Part shown: positions 1-6,180 of the stretch, in pieces
How the letters are laid out: each line of letters opens with the position of its first letter
Numbering within the stretch: the stretch's first letter is position 1
Source of the DNA: an uncultured Streptococcus sp.
Lineage (GTDB): Bacteria; Bacillota; Bacilli; Lactobacillales; Streptococcaceae
Length of the DNA: 8,278 nucleotides
Assembly: GCA_900755085.1 (NCBI GenBank)
Contig: CAAEFF010000059.1
Location: 1 to 8,278, forward strand
Direction: 5' to 3'
The notes under the pieces: model-generated
Databases searched by the model: none
What the model was told of the DNA's origin: nothing
What the model saw: only the letters and a program-made list of their open reading frames with translations
Program-made: the position numbers and the translations under genes

Positions 1-164
1 AAAAGTCCTGGCCTCTCAATTGTTTTTGGATTGTCGAGCAAGACGCAGTGGTTGAGTGGGCTCTACTAGGCTGATTTCATCAGCTTTTACAGCCCTACTC
101 AACTGTGCGGAGGTGGGACGACGAAATCGAATTCTAACGAATGACCGATTTCTATCCCACTCTC
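1..164. repeat. structured intergenic repeat, left copy (5' end cut by window)
   Basis: The first 80 bases match 8199-8278 at 77 of 80 positions (differences at 10, 22 and 35), so this is one of two direct copies. By comparison with the right copy, the window starts inside the loop of a terminator hairpin; its 3' arm (5-16) and a T-rich tail (to 27) remain. Downstream lie further inverted repeats. Positions 51-62 pair with 91-103, with one bulged base, and enclose a perfect hairpin (GCTGAT 70-75, loop TTC, ATCAGC 79-84). A compound stem follows: 113-118 with 155-160, 123-129 with 146-152, and ATTC 131-134 with GAAT 139-142. The real 3' boundary is unknown because the right copy is cut at the window edge; 164 is where the visible pairing and the flanking CTC end. 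Reading frames through it lack ribosome binding sites, so I treat it as non-coding. I recall similar sequence between genes in several streptococci, from memory only. Confidence 0.8.
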
Positions 165-205
165 TTTTCTTTCGCTGTTTGAAGCTTAATTTTTGGGCAA
201 AGATT

Positions 206-214
206 TGGTATAAT
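206..214 (+). promoter_or_regulatory. extended -10 promoter of the fRMsr-dnaX unit
   Basis: TGG followed by a consensus TATAAT (209-214) forms an extended -10 element. The best-placed -35 candidate (TTAATT, 186-191, 17-bp spacer) is weak, as expected for promoters that rely on the extended -10. A start site about seven bases after the hexamer falls at about 221, next to the ATG at 222, so the message would have little or no 5' leader. Confidence 0.8.
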
Positions 215-221
215 GGAAGGT

Positions 222-719
222 ATGAAACAATCGGAAAAAGAATCACAATACCAGCTCTTGCTGGCTCAATTAGATGCTCTCTTAATGGGAGAAAGCAATG
301 CCTTGGCTAATCTGTCCAATGCCAGTGCTCTCTTAAATCAAGCCTTGCCACGTTCTGTCTTTGCGGGTTTTTATTTGTATGACCAAACGGAATTAATCCT
401 GGGACCTTTTCAGGGAGGTGTTTCTTGTGTCCACATCGCACTTGGAAAGGGTGTCTGTGGAGAAGCAGCCCAGAAGCAAGAAACCATGATTGTCGATGAT
501 GTCCGCCAACATGCCAACTATATTTCCTGTGATAGTCGGGCTATGAGTGAAATTGTGGTGCCTATGGTCAAGGACGGCCAGCTCCTGGGGGTTTTAGACC
601 TGGACTCAGAATGCGTCTCTGACTATGATCAGCTGGATCAGGAGTATTTGGAAAAGTTTGTCGCTCTCTTGATCGAAAAGACAAACTGGGACTTTAAGAT
701 GTTTGGGGTTAAGAACTAA
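222..719 (+). CDS. free methionine-R-sulfoxide reductase (fRMsr), GAF domain
   Basis: This 165-residue single-GAF-domain protein should reduce free L-methionine-(R)-sulfoxide to methionine in the cytoplasm, with electrons from the thioredoxin system. The family's three redox cysteines are present at C69 (VSCVHI), C79 (GKGVCG) and C103 (YISCDS). Their spacings of 10 and 24 residues equal those of E. coli fRMsr (YebR/MsrC; C84, C94, C118), where the last is catalytic and the others resolve the disulfide. The motif SEIVVP after C103 and the ending GVLDLDS are also typical. I chose ATG 222 because the in-frame ATG at 213 lies inside the TATAAT and cannot be transcribed from that promoter. GGAAGG at 215-220 is only one base from the ATG and probably upstream of or at the transcript start, so it is unlikely to act as a normal ribosome binding site. 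The stop TAA shares its last base with the dnaX ATG, implying co-transcription and probable translational coupling. Confidence 0.9.
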   Translation: MKQSEKESQYQLLLAQLDALLMGESNALANLSNASALLNQALPRSVFAGFYLYDQTELILGPFQGGVSCVHIALGKGVCGEAAQKQETMIVDDVRQHANYISCDSRAMSEIVVPMVKDGQLLGVLDLDSECVSDYDQLDQEYLEKFVALLIEKTNWDFKMFGVKN

Positions 720-2395
720 TGTATCAAGCTTTATATCGCAAATACCGTAGCCAGACCTTTGGTCAATTGGTCGGCCAGCAAGTGGTTGCACGGACATTGA
801 GACAGGCTGTCGAGCAGGACAAGATCAGCCATGCCTATCTCTTTTCTGGTCCTCGTGGAACTGGGAAAACCAGTGTGGCCAAGATCTTTGCTAAGGCCAT
901 GAACTGTCCCAATCAAGTCAATGGGGAGCCGTGTAACGACTGCTATATCTGTGAATCCATTACCAATGGGAGTCTTGAAGATGTTATCGAGATCGATGCA
1001 GCCTCTAACAATGGGGTCGATGAAATTCGCGATATTCGCGACAAGTCGACCTATGCTCCAAGTCTAGCCAAGCACAAAGTCTACATTATCGATGAGGTCC
1101 ACATGCTCTCGTCAGGGGCCTTCAATGCCTTGTTGAAGACGCTAGAAGAGCCAACGGAGAATGTGGTCTTTATCCTAGCAACAACGGAATTGCACAAGAT
1201 TCCTGCGACCATCCTTTCACGAGTGCAACGTTTTGAATTCAAATCTATCAAACTGCCAGATATCGTTCACCATTTGGAAAGTATTTTAGCTACTGAAGGC
1301 ATTGCCTATGAAGCAGATGCCGTGCAAATCATCGCCCGGCGCGCTGAAGGTGGGATGCGGGATGCTTTGTCCATTTTGGATCAAGCTTTGAGTCTGACTG
1401 CGGGTAGTGAGTTGACGACCGCGATTGCTGAAGAGATTACGGGCTCTATCAGCCTTGCTGCGCTTGATCAGTACGTGGCTGCTATCTTGGCTCATGATGC
1501 GACAGCGGCGCTGGACCAACTTGCGATTATCTTTGATAATGGGAAGAATATGGCCCGTTTCGTCACGGACTTACTTCAATATCTGAGAGATCTCTTGATT
1601 GTTCAGACAGGTGGAGAAAATACCCATGCTAGTGATTTATTCGCGGCCAACCTTGCAGCCGATCAAGCTCGTCTCTTTGCTCTGATTGACCAGGCGACGA
1701 CTAGTCTAGCAGATATCAAAAACAGCCTGCAACCGCGCATTTATACTGAAATGATGACCATTAAATTGGCGGAAAGCACGGCTCAAGATTCTAACTCAGT
1801 AGCTGTGGAGGTTCCTTCCAATGTGCTGGCTCAACTGGAAGACTTGAAGAAGGAAGTCGCTCAACTCAAGCAACAGTTAGCGCAAACAGGTAACAGTCTT
1901 CCTGCTTCGAAACCAGCGGTAGCTCGTCCAACCAAGTCTAGCAAGGGCTATCGGGCAGATCGCAACAAGGTCAACGCGATTTTACAAGAGGCAGTCGAAA
2001 ACCCAGAACTGGCTCGAACAAACTTGATCCGCCTCCAGAATGCATGGGGGGAAATTATCGAGAGCTTGGCAGGTGCAGATAAGGCTCTCTTGATCGGATC
2101 TCAACCGGTTGCTGCCAATGAAAATCACGCTATTTTAGCTTTTGAGTCTGCCTTTAATGCCGAACAGACCATGAAACGGGACAACCTCAATACCATGTTT
2201 GGCAATATCCTCAGCAATGCTGCAGGCTTCTCACCAGAGATTCTAGCGGTTTCTCTAGAGGAGTGGACTCAAATCCGGGCAGAGTTTTCAGCTAAGACGC
2301 GTGGACAAAAAGCGGAAGTGGTGGAAGAAGAGGAAAGCGTCATCCCTGAGGAATTTACCTTCCTATCCGATAAAATTACCCTTCAGGACGATTAA
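719..2395 (+). CDS. dnaX: DNA polymerase III subunit gamma/tau
   Basis: DnaX is the AAA+ ATPase core of the clamp loader, which opens the DnaN sliding clamp and places it on primed DNA; its tau C-terminal part links the loader to polymerase and helicase. The 558 residues show, in order: Walker A GPRGTGKT (44-51), a zinc-binding four-cysteine module (C63, C72, C75, C78), Walker B with DEVH (125-128), the SRVQRF arginine-finger motif (167-172), a sensor-2 region GGMRDALS (211-218), the clamp-loader collar, a short predicted coiled coil (about 367-389), a basic Ala/Pro/Lys linker (about 390-415) and a tau-like C-terminal domain (about 415-558) with an acidic stretch near 534-540. Length fits full-length Gram-positive DnaX. 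The ATG overlaps the preceding stop as TAATG; no strong ribosome binding site is visible, so expression probably depends on coupling to the fRMsr gene. I saw no convincing in-frame slippery heptamer like the one that makes gamma in E. coli. Confidence 0.97.
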   Translation: MYQALYRKYRSQTFGQLVGQQVVARTLRQAVEQDKISHAYLFSGPRGTGKTSVAKIFAKAMNCPNQVNGEPCNDCYICESITNGSLEDVIEIDAASNNGVDEIRDIRDKSTYAPSLAKHKVYIIDEVHMLSSGAFNALLKTLEEPTENVVFILATTELHKIPATILSRVQRFEFKSIKLPDIVHHLESILATEGIAYEADAVQIIARRAEGGMRDALSILDQALSLTAGSELTTAIAEEITGSISLAALDQYVAAILAHDATAALDQLAIIFDNGKNMARFVTDLLQYLRDLLIVQTGGENTHASDLFAANLAADQARLFALIDQATTSLADIKNSLQPRIYTEMMTIKLAESTAQDSNSVAVEVPSNVLAQLEDLKKEVAQLKQQLAQTGNSLPASKPAVARPTKSSKGYRADRNKVNAILQEAVENPELARTNLIRLQNAWGEIIESLAGADKALLIGSQPVAANENHAILAFESAFNAEQTMKRDNLNTMFGNILSNAAGFSPEILAVSLEEWTQIRAEFSAKTRGQKAEVVEEEESVIPEEFTFLSDKITLQDD

Positions 2396-2418
2396 TACAT
2401 GAATTTTTTACTGAATCA

Positions 2419-2427
2419 TGGTAAAAT
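2419..2427 (+). promoter_or_regulatory. extended -10 promoter of the small membrane protein gene
   Basis: TGG followed by TAAAAT (2422-2427) forms an extended -10, one mismatch from TATAAT. No good -35 is seen about 17 bases upstream. The expected start site is at about 2433-2435, on the ATG at 2434, so the transcript would be leaderless. The layout repeats that of the promoter at 206-214. No terminator lies between dnaX and this site, so read-through from dnaX may also supply message. Confidence 0.6.
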
Positions 2428-2433
2428 AACGAT

Positions 2434-2631
2434 ATGAATACAAAACAATTTGCAGTGATAGCAGTCTTTACTGCTATGGAGACTTACTTTTTCAATGAAG
2501 CGACCATGGCGGGTCAGATGCTCTTTGCATTCTTTTGGGCCCTCTTGATCTTGCGCAATCTCCAAACGGCCTATATGGTGGAGAAAATTGCTAGTGCCAT
2601 TGAAAAAGAAATGAAGAAGAAAAGAAAATAA
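2434..2631 (+). CDS. small membrane protein, DUF3272-like, function unknown
   Basis: This 65-residue protein has two hydrophobic segments (about 6-20 and 27-42) joined by a short turn containing NEATMAG, then an amphipathic stretch and a highly basic tail ending KKKRK. This suggests a two-pass or hairpin membrane protein with a positively charged cytoplasmic C-terminus. From memory it resembles the DUF3272 family found in streptococci, often just downstream of dnaX; I could not check this by search. No ribosome binding site precedes the ATG: the six bases upstream are AACGAT, and before that lies the -10 element. Together with its position after dnaX and its own terminator, this points to a real, separately promoted gene. 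No catalytic motif is visible and I assign no function. Confidence 0.8.
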   Translation: MNTKQFAVIAVFTAMETYFFNEATMAGQMLFAFFWALLILRNLQTAYMVEKIASAIEKEMKKKRK

Positions 2632-2668
2632 AACCTTTGAAAAGAAATCTTTTTTCAAAGGTTTTTTT
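2631..2668 (+). terminator. intrinsic terminator after the dnaX block
   Basis: A 13-bp perfect stem (2631-2643 with 2652-2664) closes an 8-base loop and runs into seven consecutive T residues (2662-2668). It begins on the last base of the stop codon of the 65-residue gene. The A-rich left arm could let it work weakly for minus-strand transcription as well. Confidence 0.92.
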
Positions 2669-2708
2669 CTATGGCGATAGATGAAGTGATTCTGAACGAC
2701 TGCTCAGC

Positions 2709-2736
2709 TTTCCTAGATTTTTCTAGGAAATTTTTT
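2709..2736 (+). terminator. second terminator-like hairpin upstream of the vex promoter
   Basis: TTTCCTAGA (2709-2717) and TCTAGGAAA (2722-2730) form a perfect 9-bp stem with a TTTT loop, followed by six T residues. It lies about 40 bp beyond the first terminator and just before the vex promoter. It may act as a back-up terminator insulating vex from dnaX transcription. As a symmetrical site upstream of a promoter it could instead bind a regulator. Confidence 0.6.
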
Positions 2737-2738
2737 CT

Positions 2739-2761
2739 ATTTCATAAACATTTCACATTTC
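2739..2761 (+). promoter_or_regulatory. candidate direct-repeat operator of the vex promoter
   Basis: ATTTCA occurs at 2739-2744 and again at 2750-2755, exactly 11 bp apart; ATTTC recurs at 2757-2761, so ACATTTC is also in perfect tandem at 2748-2761. Same-face direct repeats about one helical turn apart are the usual site type for OmpR-family regulators such as VncR. They fill the region where the -35 should be, which lacks a good TTGACA, so an activator role is plausible. The regulator's identity is inferred only. Confidence 0.4.
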
Positions 2762-2766
2762 TCCTC

Positions 2767-2772
2767 TATAAT
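2767..2772 (+). promoter_or_regulatory. -10 element of the vex1-vex2-vex3 promoter
   Basis: A consensus TATAAT with no convincing -35 at 16-18 bp upstream (nearest TAAACA at 2745-2750, 16-bp spacer) and no TGn extension. The expected transcript start at about 2779 leaves a leader of about 60 bases before the vex1 ATG at 2839. The weak -35 fits a promoter that needs an activator. Confidence 0.7.
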
Positions 2773-2794
2773 GAAAGCAACAAATGATGGAAGC

Positions 2795-2817
2795 GTCCAC
2801 AATGCATCGCTGTGGAC
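2795..2817 (+). other. 5' leader hairpin of the vex transcript
   Basis: GTCCACA (2795-2801) and TGTGGAC (2811-2817) pair perfectly over 7 bp around a 9-base loop, within the predicted 5' leader and nine bases before the vex1 ribosome binding site. No T-tract follows, so it is not a terminator. It could influence message stability or translation initiation; that role is inferred. Confidence 0.45.
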
Positions 2818-2838
2818 CTTGAAATGGAGGGTAAGATC

Positions 2839-4101
2839 ATGCTCTTACAACAGGCAATCGCCTATATTTCTCGAAAAAGAACGAGGAATCTGGTCCTCTT
2901 TCTGATTCTCCTCTTGATCCTCTCTTGCTTGTATTTCTGCTTTTCACTGATGCAAGTGGGGGGAAGACTGGAGGACCATATCAAGCAGTCGGCTGGGACC
3001 AGTTTTGCCCTGACCAGTAAACAGGGGACTGCTCCTTTTGCTCTGAAGGAAGCTGAAAAGGTGCAAGAGATTTCTGGGGTAGGATCCATGGTTCCTCAAT
3101 ATGAAAGTCCGGTTCGTATTCTTGGGAAAGAAGCGGTGACGGGACAGCAGTCGGTAGAGCGGGATGATCTGGGTCAGGAAGCCAAGCAAGCGCTAGGTGC
3201 TGTCTTTACCCAGAAGACAGACCAGCACCTGGATTTCCGCAGTGGCAGTTTCCAACTGGTGCAAGGCAAGCACTTATCTGACAAGGCTCGCGGCCAGATC
3301 TTGATCCATCAAGAGTTGGCTAAGAAGAACAAGCTAAAGGTCGGAGATTCCTTGACCTTATCTAGTTTTCAGATGGGAGAGACTCCTGCCAAAGAGCAAA
3401 CCTTTAAAATCGTAGGGATTTTTTCGGGTAAGAAACAGGAAAAATTTACAGGGATGACCTCAGATCTGAGTGAGAACCAAGTCTATCTCCCTTATGAGGA
3501 TGCGACTAAGCTCCTAGGTCTCAGTCAGCAAGAAGTGACCCAGGTCACCTTTGGAGTCAAAGATCCTGAGAAAATCGATGCCCTCTTGAAGCAAGTCAAA
3601 AGCTTGGATCTGGATTGGCAATCGCTACGCTTGGTCGAAGATCGCAAGGCCTTTGACCAGATGAAGAAATCCTCTCAGACCTTAGAAGGCATGGTACGGA
3701 TCATGATGATCGTCCTCCTAGTGACAGGAGCCGGTGCCCTATCGCTCTTACTCAGTCTCTGGACACGGGAGCGGATCCATGAAATCGGGGTGCTCTTATC
3801 CATTGGGAAGAGCAAGGGCCGGATCTTTAGACAGTTCCTCTTGGAAGTGGTGCTGGTATCCTTACTAGCGGGGATCCCAGCCTTTCTCATCGGACGGATG
3901 GTCATCCATCGTTTCTTAGAGCAGTTTGTCGGACAGACAGGTCAACAGCAGACCTTAGAATTGCTTCATCAAATCCCTCAAGGCCTTTCCTTAGGTATCG
4001 CCTATGCTAGCCTCTTGTGCTTGATCCTATTGTCGCTCGGTGTAACTACCAGCATGATCTGGCGCAAGAGTCCAAAAGAAATATTAACAAAAATGAGTTA
4101 A
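2839..4101 (+). CDS. vex1: ABC exporter permease Vex1 (FtsX/MacB-type)
   Basis: Vex1 is one of two permeases of the Vex exporter. The 420 residues have the MacB/FtsX layout: TM1 at about 17-38, a large extracellular domain (about 39-284), then TM2 (286-308), TM3 (333-355) and TM4 (383-405), with the cytoplasmic RERIHEIGVLLSIG motif typical of FtsX permeases after TM2. The protein is paralogous to Vex3: both start ML..A.AYI.RK and share blocks such as LVQG.HL.DK and LAKKN.LKVGD. I chose ATG 2839 because GGAGGG at 2826-2831 lies 7 bases upstream; a longer reading frame from GTG 2812 would start in the leader hairpin and has no ribosome binding site. In pneumococcus the locus was proposed to export the Pep27 peptide. 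The cargo here is unknown, and peptide export or bacitracin/lantibiotic-type defence both fit the family. Confidence 0.9.
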   Translation: MLLQQAIAYISRKRTRNLVLFLILLLILSCLYFCFSLMQVGGRLEDHIKQSAGTSFALTSKQGTAPFALKEAEKVQEISGVGSMVPQYESPVRILGKEAVTGQQSVERDDLGQEAKQALGAVFTQKTDQHLDFRSGSFQLVQGKHLSDKARGQILIHQELAKKNKLKVGDSLTLSSFQMGETPAKEQTFKIVGIFSGKKQEKFTGMTSDLSENQVYLPYEDATKLLGLSQQEVTQVTFGVKDPEKIDALLKQVKSLDLDWQSLRLVEDRKAFDQMKKSSQTLEGMVRIMMIVLLVTGAGALSLLLSLWTRERIHEIGVLLSIGKSKGRIFRQFLLEVVLVSLLAGIPAFLIGRMVIHRFLEQFVGQTGQQQTLELLHQIPQGLSLGIAYASLLCLILLSLGVTTSMIWRKSPKEILTKMS

Positions 4102-4116
4102 GGAGAAATGACACCT

Positions 4117-4749
4117 ATGTTAGAACTCAAACATGTATCCTATAGCTACCAAAGCTACCAAGAAGAGATCTTCTCAGACGTGAACTATCAGTTCAAAAAT
4201 AGGACATTTTACAGCATTATCGGTCAGTCTGGAGCAGGGAAATCGACTCTCCTCTCCCTCTTGGCTGGTCTGGACAATCCCAAGAAGGGGCAGGTTCTCT
4301 TTGGTGGGGAGGACATCCAGACCAAAGGGTCTAGCTACCATCGCAAGCACCATGTCTCCCTGATCTTTCAGAATTACAATCTGATTGATTATTTGACGCC
4401 ACTGGAAAATGTCCGCCTGGTCAACAAACAAGCTGGAAAAGACATTCTCTTTGAATTGGGATTGGACGAAACGCAAATCAAACGCAATGTTCTTCAATTG
4501 TCTGGAGGGCAACAGCAACGGGTGGCCATTGCGCGTGCGCTCGTTTCAGAAGCACCTGTCATTTTGGCTGATGAGCCGACGGGAAACCTAGACGAACAGA
4601 CAGCAGGTGATATCATTGCGATTTTGAAGAAATTGGCCAAGGAGCGCCAAAAATGTGTCATCGTCGTCACCCACAGCAAGGAAGTGGCAGAGGCCTCCGA
4701 TGTGGTCTTGGAATTGAGTCGCCGTAGCCTCGTTGAGAAGAGCAAGTAA
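4117..4749 (+). CDS. vex2: ABC exporter ATP-binding protein Vex2
   Basis: Vex2 is the cytoplasmic ATPase that powers the Vex1/Vex3 permease pair, in the MacB/LolD-like group. The 210 residues contain Walker A GQSGAGKST (36-44), Q-loop glutamine in IFQNYNLI (Q85), signature LSGGQQQR (128-135), Walker B VILADEP (148-154) with catalytic E153, the D-loop GNLD and H-loop H186 in VTHS, so it should be active. AAGGAG (4100-4105), overlapping the vex1 stop, is 11 bases from ATG 4117. The in-frame ATG at 4108 is only 2 bases from it, which is too close, but a start there (three extra residues, MTP) remains possible. It sits between the two permease genes, 15 bases after vex1 and 12 before vex3, in one operon. 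Confidence 0.93.
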   Translation: MLELKHVSYSYQSYQEEIFSDVNYQFKNRTFYSIIGQSGAGKSTLLSLLAGLDNPKKGQVLFGGEDIQTKGSSYHRKHHVSLIFQNYNLIDYLTPLENVRLVNKQAGKDILFELGLDETQIKRNVLQLSGGQQQRVAIARALVSEAPVILADEPTGNLDEQTAGDIIAILKKLAKERQKCVIVVTHSKEVAEASDVVLELSRRSLVEKSK

Positions 4750-4761
4750 GGAGGGAATGTT

Positions 4762-6138
4762 ATGTTGCGAAATGCTTTTGCTTATATCACACGTAAATGG
4801 CCCAAGTCTCTCTTGCTCTTTGCCATTATTCTCCTCATGGGGACCTTGAGCCTGATCGGACTCTCCATGAAGGGAGCGACCCAAAAAGCTTCATCGGAAA
4901 GCCTGGGATCGATCACCAATAGCTTCTCCATGCAGATCAACCGCAGGACCAATCCAGGAACCCCTCGGGGAGCGGGGAATCTCAGAGGAGAGGATATCGA
5001 AAAAATCAGTCAGGTAGAGGGGATTACCTCCTCCATCAAGCGGATCAATGCCATCGCGGATATCCTAGACCACGAGATCATTGAGACCGAAGAAACCCTG
5101 CAAAATCAATCTCCAGAGCGGGCTAAGCACTTCAAGAATACCTTGATGGTGACAGGGGTCAATGACTCTTCAAAAGAAGATAAGTTTGTCTCTGGTGCCT
5201 ACAAGCTGGTCCAAGGGGAGCACCTGACGGATAAAGACAAAAACCAAATCCTCATGCACGAAGATTTGGCGAAAAAGAATGGCCTCAAGGTAGGCGATAA
5301 GGTGCGCCTCAAGTCCAACCTCTATGATGCTGACAATGAAAAAGGGGCCAATGAAACCGTCGAAGTGACCATCAAGGGTCTGTTCTCTGGGAAAAACCAA
5401 GCTCCTCTCACTTACGCCCAAGAGTTGTATGAAGATACGCTGATCTCTGACTTGGATACAGCTGCCAAACTCTATGGGAATACTGTCCAAACAGCTACCT
5501 ATGAGGACGCGACCTTCTTTGCAAAAGGGGATCAGGATCTGGATGACTTGATCGAAAAAATCAAAGCACTCGATATTGACTGGAACCTTTATGACTTGGT
5601 TAAGAGCTCTTCCAATTACCCAGCCTTGCAAAAATCCATCAGCAGCATGTTCCAAGTAGCAGACTACTTGTTTATCGGTAGCCTCATCTTTGCTAGCTTA
5701 CTTCTCACCCTTCTCCTCGTCTTGTGGCTCAATGCCCGTCGCAGAGAAGTGGGTATCTTGCTGGCTCTGGGGCTCTCCAAGGTCCAAATTTCGGGACAAT
5801 TCGTGGCAGAATTGGTCATGATTTCCATTCCAGCCTTTCTCCTCTCCTATGGAGTCGCAGGTCTTCTTGCCAAAGGAGTCGGAGATACGGTGCTAAAAAA
5901 CGTCACCAGTGGCATCGCCAAACAAATGGCTCAAGAATCCTCTGCAGCCAACCTTGGTGGAGGAGCTGAGGCGGAAAGCTTCAGTAAGACCCTGACAGAT
6001 CTCCATATGGACATCCAACCGAGCCAATTGCTGGTGATTGTTTTGGTCGGTGGCCTCCTCTTGATTCTCGTATCCATCCTTTCTTCTCAATGGCTCTTGC
6101 ATAAGAAACCAAAGGAACTTTTGGTGGATGTCGAATAA
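4762..6138 (+). CDS. vex3: ABC exporter permease Vex3 (FtsX/MacB-type)
   Basis: Vex3 is the second permease of the exporter, 458 residues. It has TM1 (about 15-35), a long extracellular MacB-like periplasmic-core domain (about 36-300), TM2 (302-324), the RRREVGILLALG motif characteristic of FtsX permeases (326-337), TM3 (347-370), an extra-cytoplasmic loop of about 50 residues rich in Gly, Ala, Ser and Glu, and TM4 (421-443). It is similar to Vex1 but larger, mainly in the outer domain and the TM3-TM4 loop, so the pair is probably a heterodimer. The start is well fixed: AAGGAGGG (4748-4755), overlapping the vex2 stop, is 6 bases before ATG 4762. No terminator follows, so vex transcripts may run into vncR. 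Confidence 0.92.
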   Translation: MLRNAFAYITRKWPKSLLLFAIILLMGTLSLIGLSMKGATQKASSESLGSITNSFSMQINRRTNPGTPRGAGNLRGEDIEKISQVEGITSSIKRINAIADILDHEIIETEETLQNQSPERAKHFKNTLMVTGVNDSSKEDKFVSGAYKLVQGEHLTDKDKNQILMHEDLAKKNGLKVGDKVRLKSNLYDADNEKGANETVEVTIKGLFSGKNQAPLTYAQELYEDTLISDLDTAAKLYGNTVQTATYEDATFFAKGDQDLDDLIEKIKALDIDWNLYDLVKSSSNYPALQKSISSMFQVADYLFIGSLIFASLLLTLLLVLWLNARRREVGILLALGLSKVQISGQFVAELVMISIPAFLLSYGVAGLLAKGVGDTVLKNVTSGIAKQMAQESSAANLGGGAEAESFSKTLTDLHMDIQPSQLLVIVLVGGLLLILVSILSSQWLLHKKPKELLVDVE

Positions 6139-6142
6139 GAGA

Positions 6143-6172
6143 TTGTTTCCTAAAATAGAAATAGGGTATAAT
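6143..6172 (+). promoter_or_regulatory. vncRS promoter
   Basis: TTGTTT (6143-6148), an 18-bp spacer and consensus TATAAT (6167-6172) form a good sigma-A type promoter in the short gap between vex3 and vncR. The expected start at about 6179 gives a leader of roughly 30 bases containing the vncR ribosome binding site. It would allow vncRS expression independent of the vex promoter. Confidence 0.75.
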
Positions 6173-6180
6173 AGGGGATA
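6161..6180 (+). promoter_or_regulatory. candidate tandem-repeat operator over the vncRS -10
   Basis: ATAGGGTATA (6161-6170) is followed directly by ATAGGGGATA (6171-6180): a 10-bp tandem repeat with 9 of 10 identical. It is flanked by ATAGAA at 6155-6160 and 6178-6183. The repeat covers the -10 and the likely start region, so a bound protein would block polymerase. Autorepression by VncR, an OmpR-family regulator, is a reasonable inference but unproven. The motif is unlike the ATTTCA repeats at the vex promoter. Confidence 0.4.

Noticed and set aside
56..310. An 84-codon + strand frame starting inside the left repeat, and a 76-codon minus-strand frame over 16-246
   Set aside because: Both cross the structured repeat and the promoter, and the first overlaps the fRMsr gene out of frame. 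Neither has a ribosome binding site or a recognisable protein pattern. Small frames through repeats of this kind are a common source of false gene calls.
1716..2325. Possible programmed frameshift in dnaX (A-runs near 1718 and 2306)
   Set aside because: The A-runs are short (five A residues) and are not in the X-XXY-YYZ phase needed for simultaneous slippage. The one near 2306 is too close to the C-terminus to make a gamma-like product, so there is no support for the E. coli type of frameshift.
2671..2787. A 38-codon frame (ATG 2671) between the terminator and vex1, considered as a Pep27-type peptide
   Set aside because: It has no ribosome binding site, begins right after the terminator T-tract, and runs through the second hairpin, the direct repeats and the vex -10 element. 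Its sequence does not resemble Pep27.
2812..2838. Longer vex1 start at GTG 2812 giving nine extra residues
   Set aside because: The GTG lies inside the leader hairpin with no ribosome binding site, whereas ATG 2839 has GGAGGG 7 bases upstream and gives an N-terminus matching that of Vex3.
5170..5655. A 161-codon minus-strand frame opposite vex3
   Set aside because: It lies wholly antisense to a well-supported permease gene, shows no known motif, and is explained as the reverse-strand shadow of Vex3 coding sequence.
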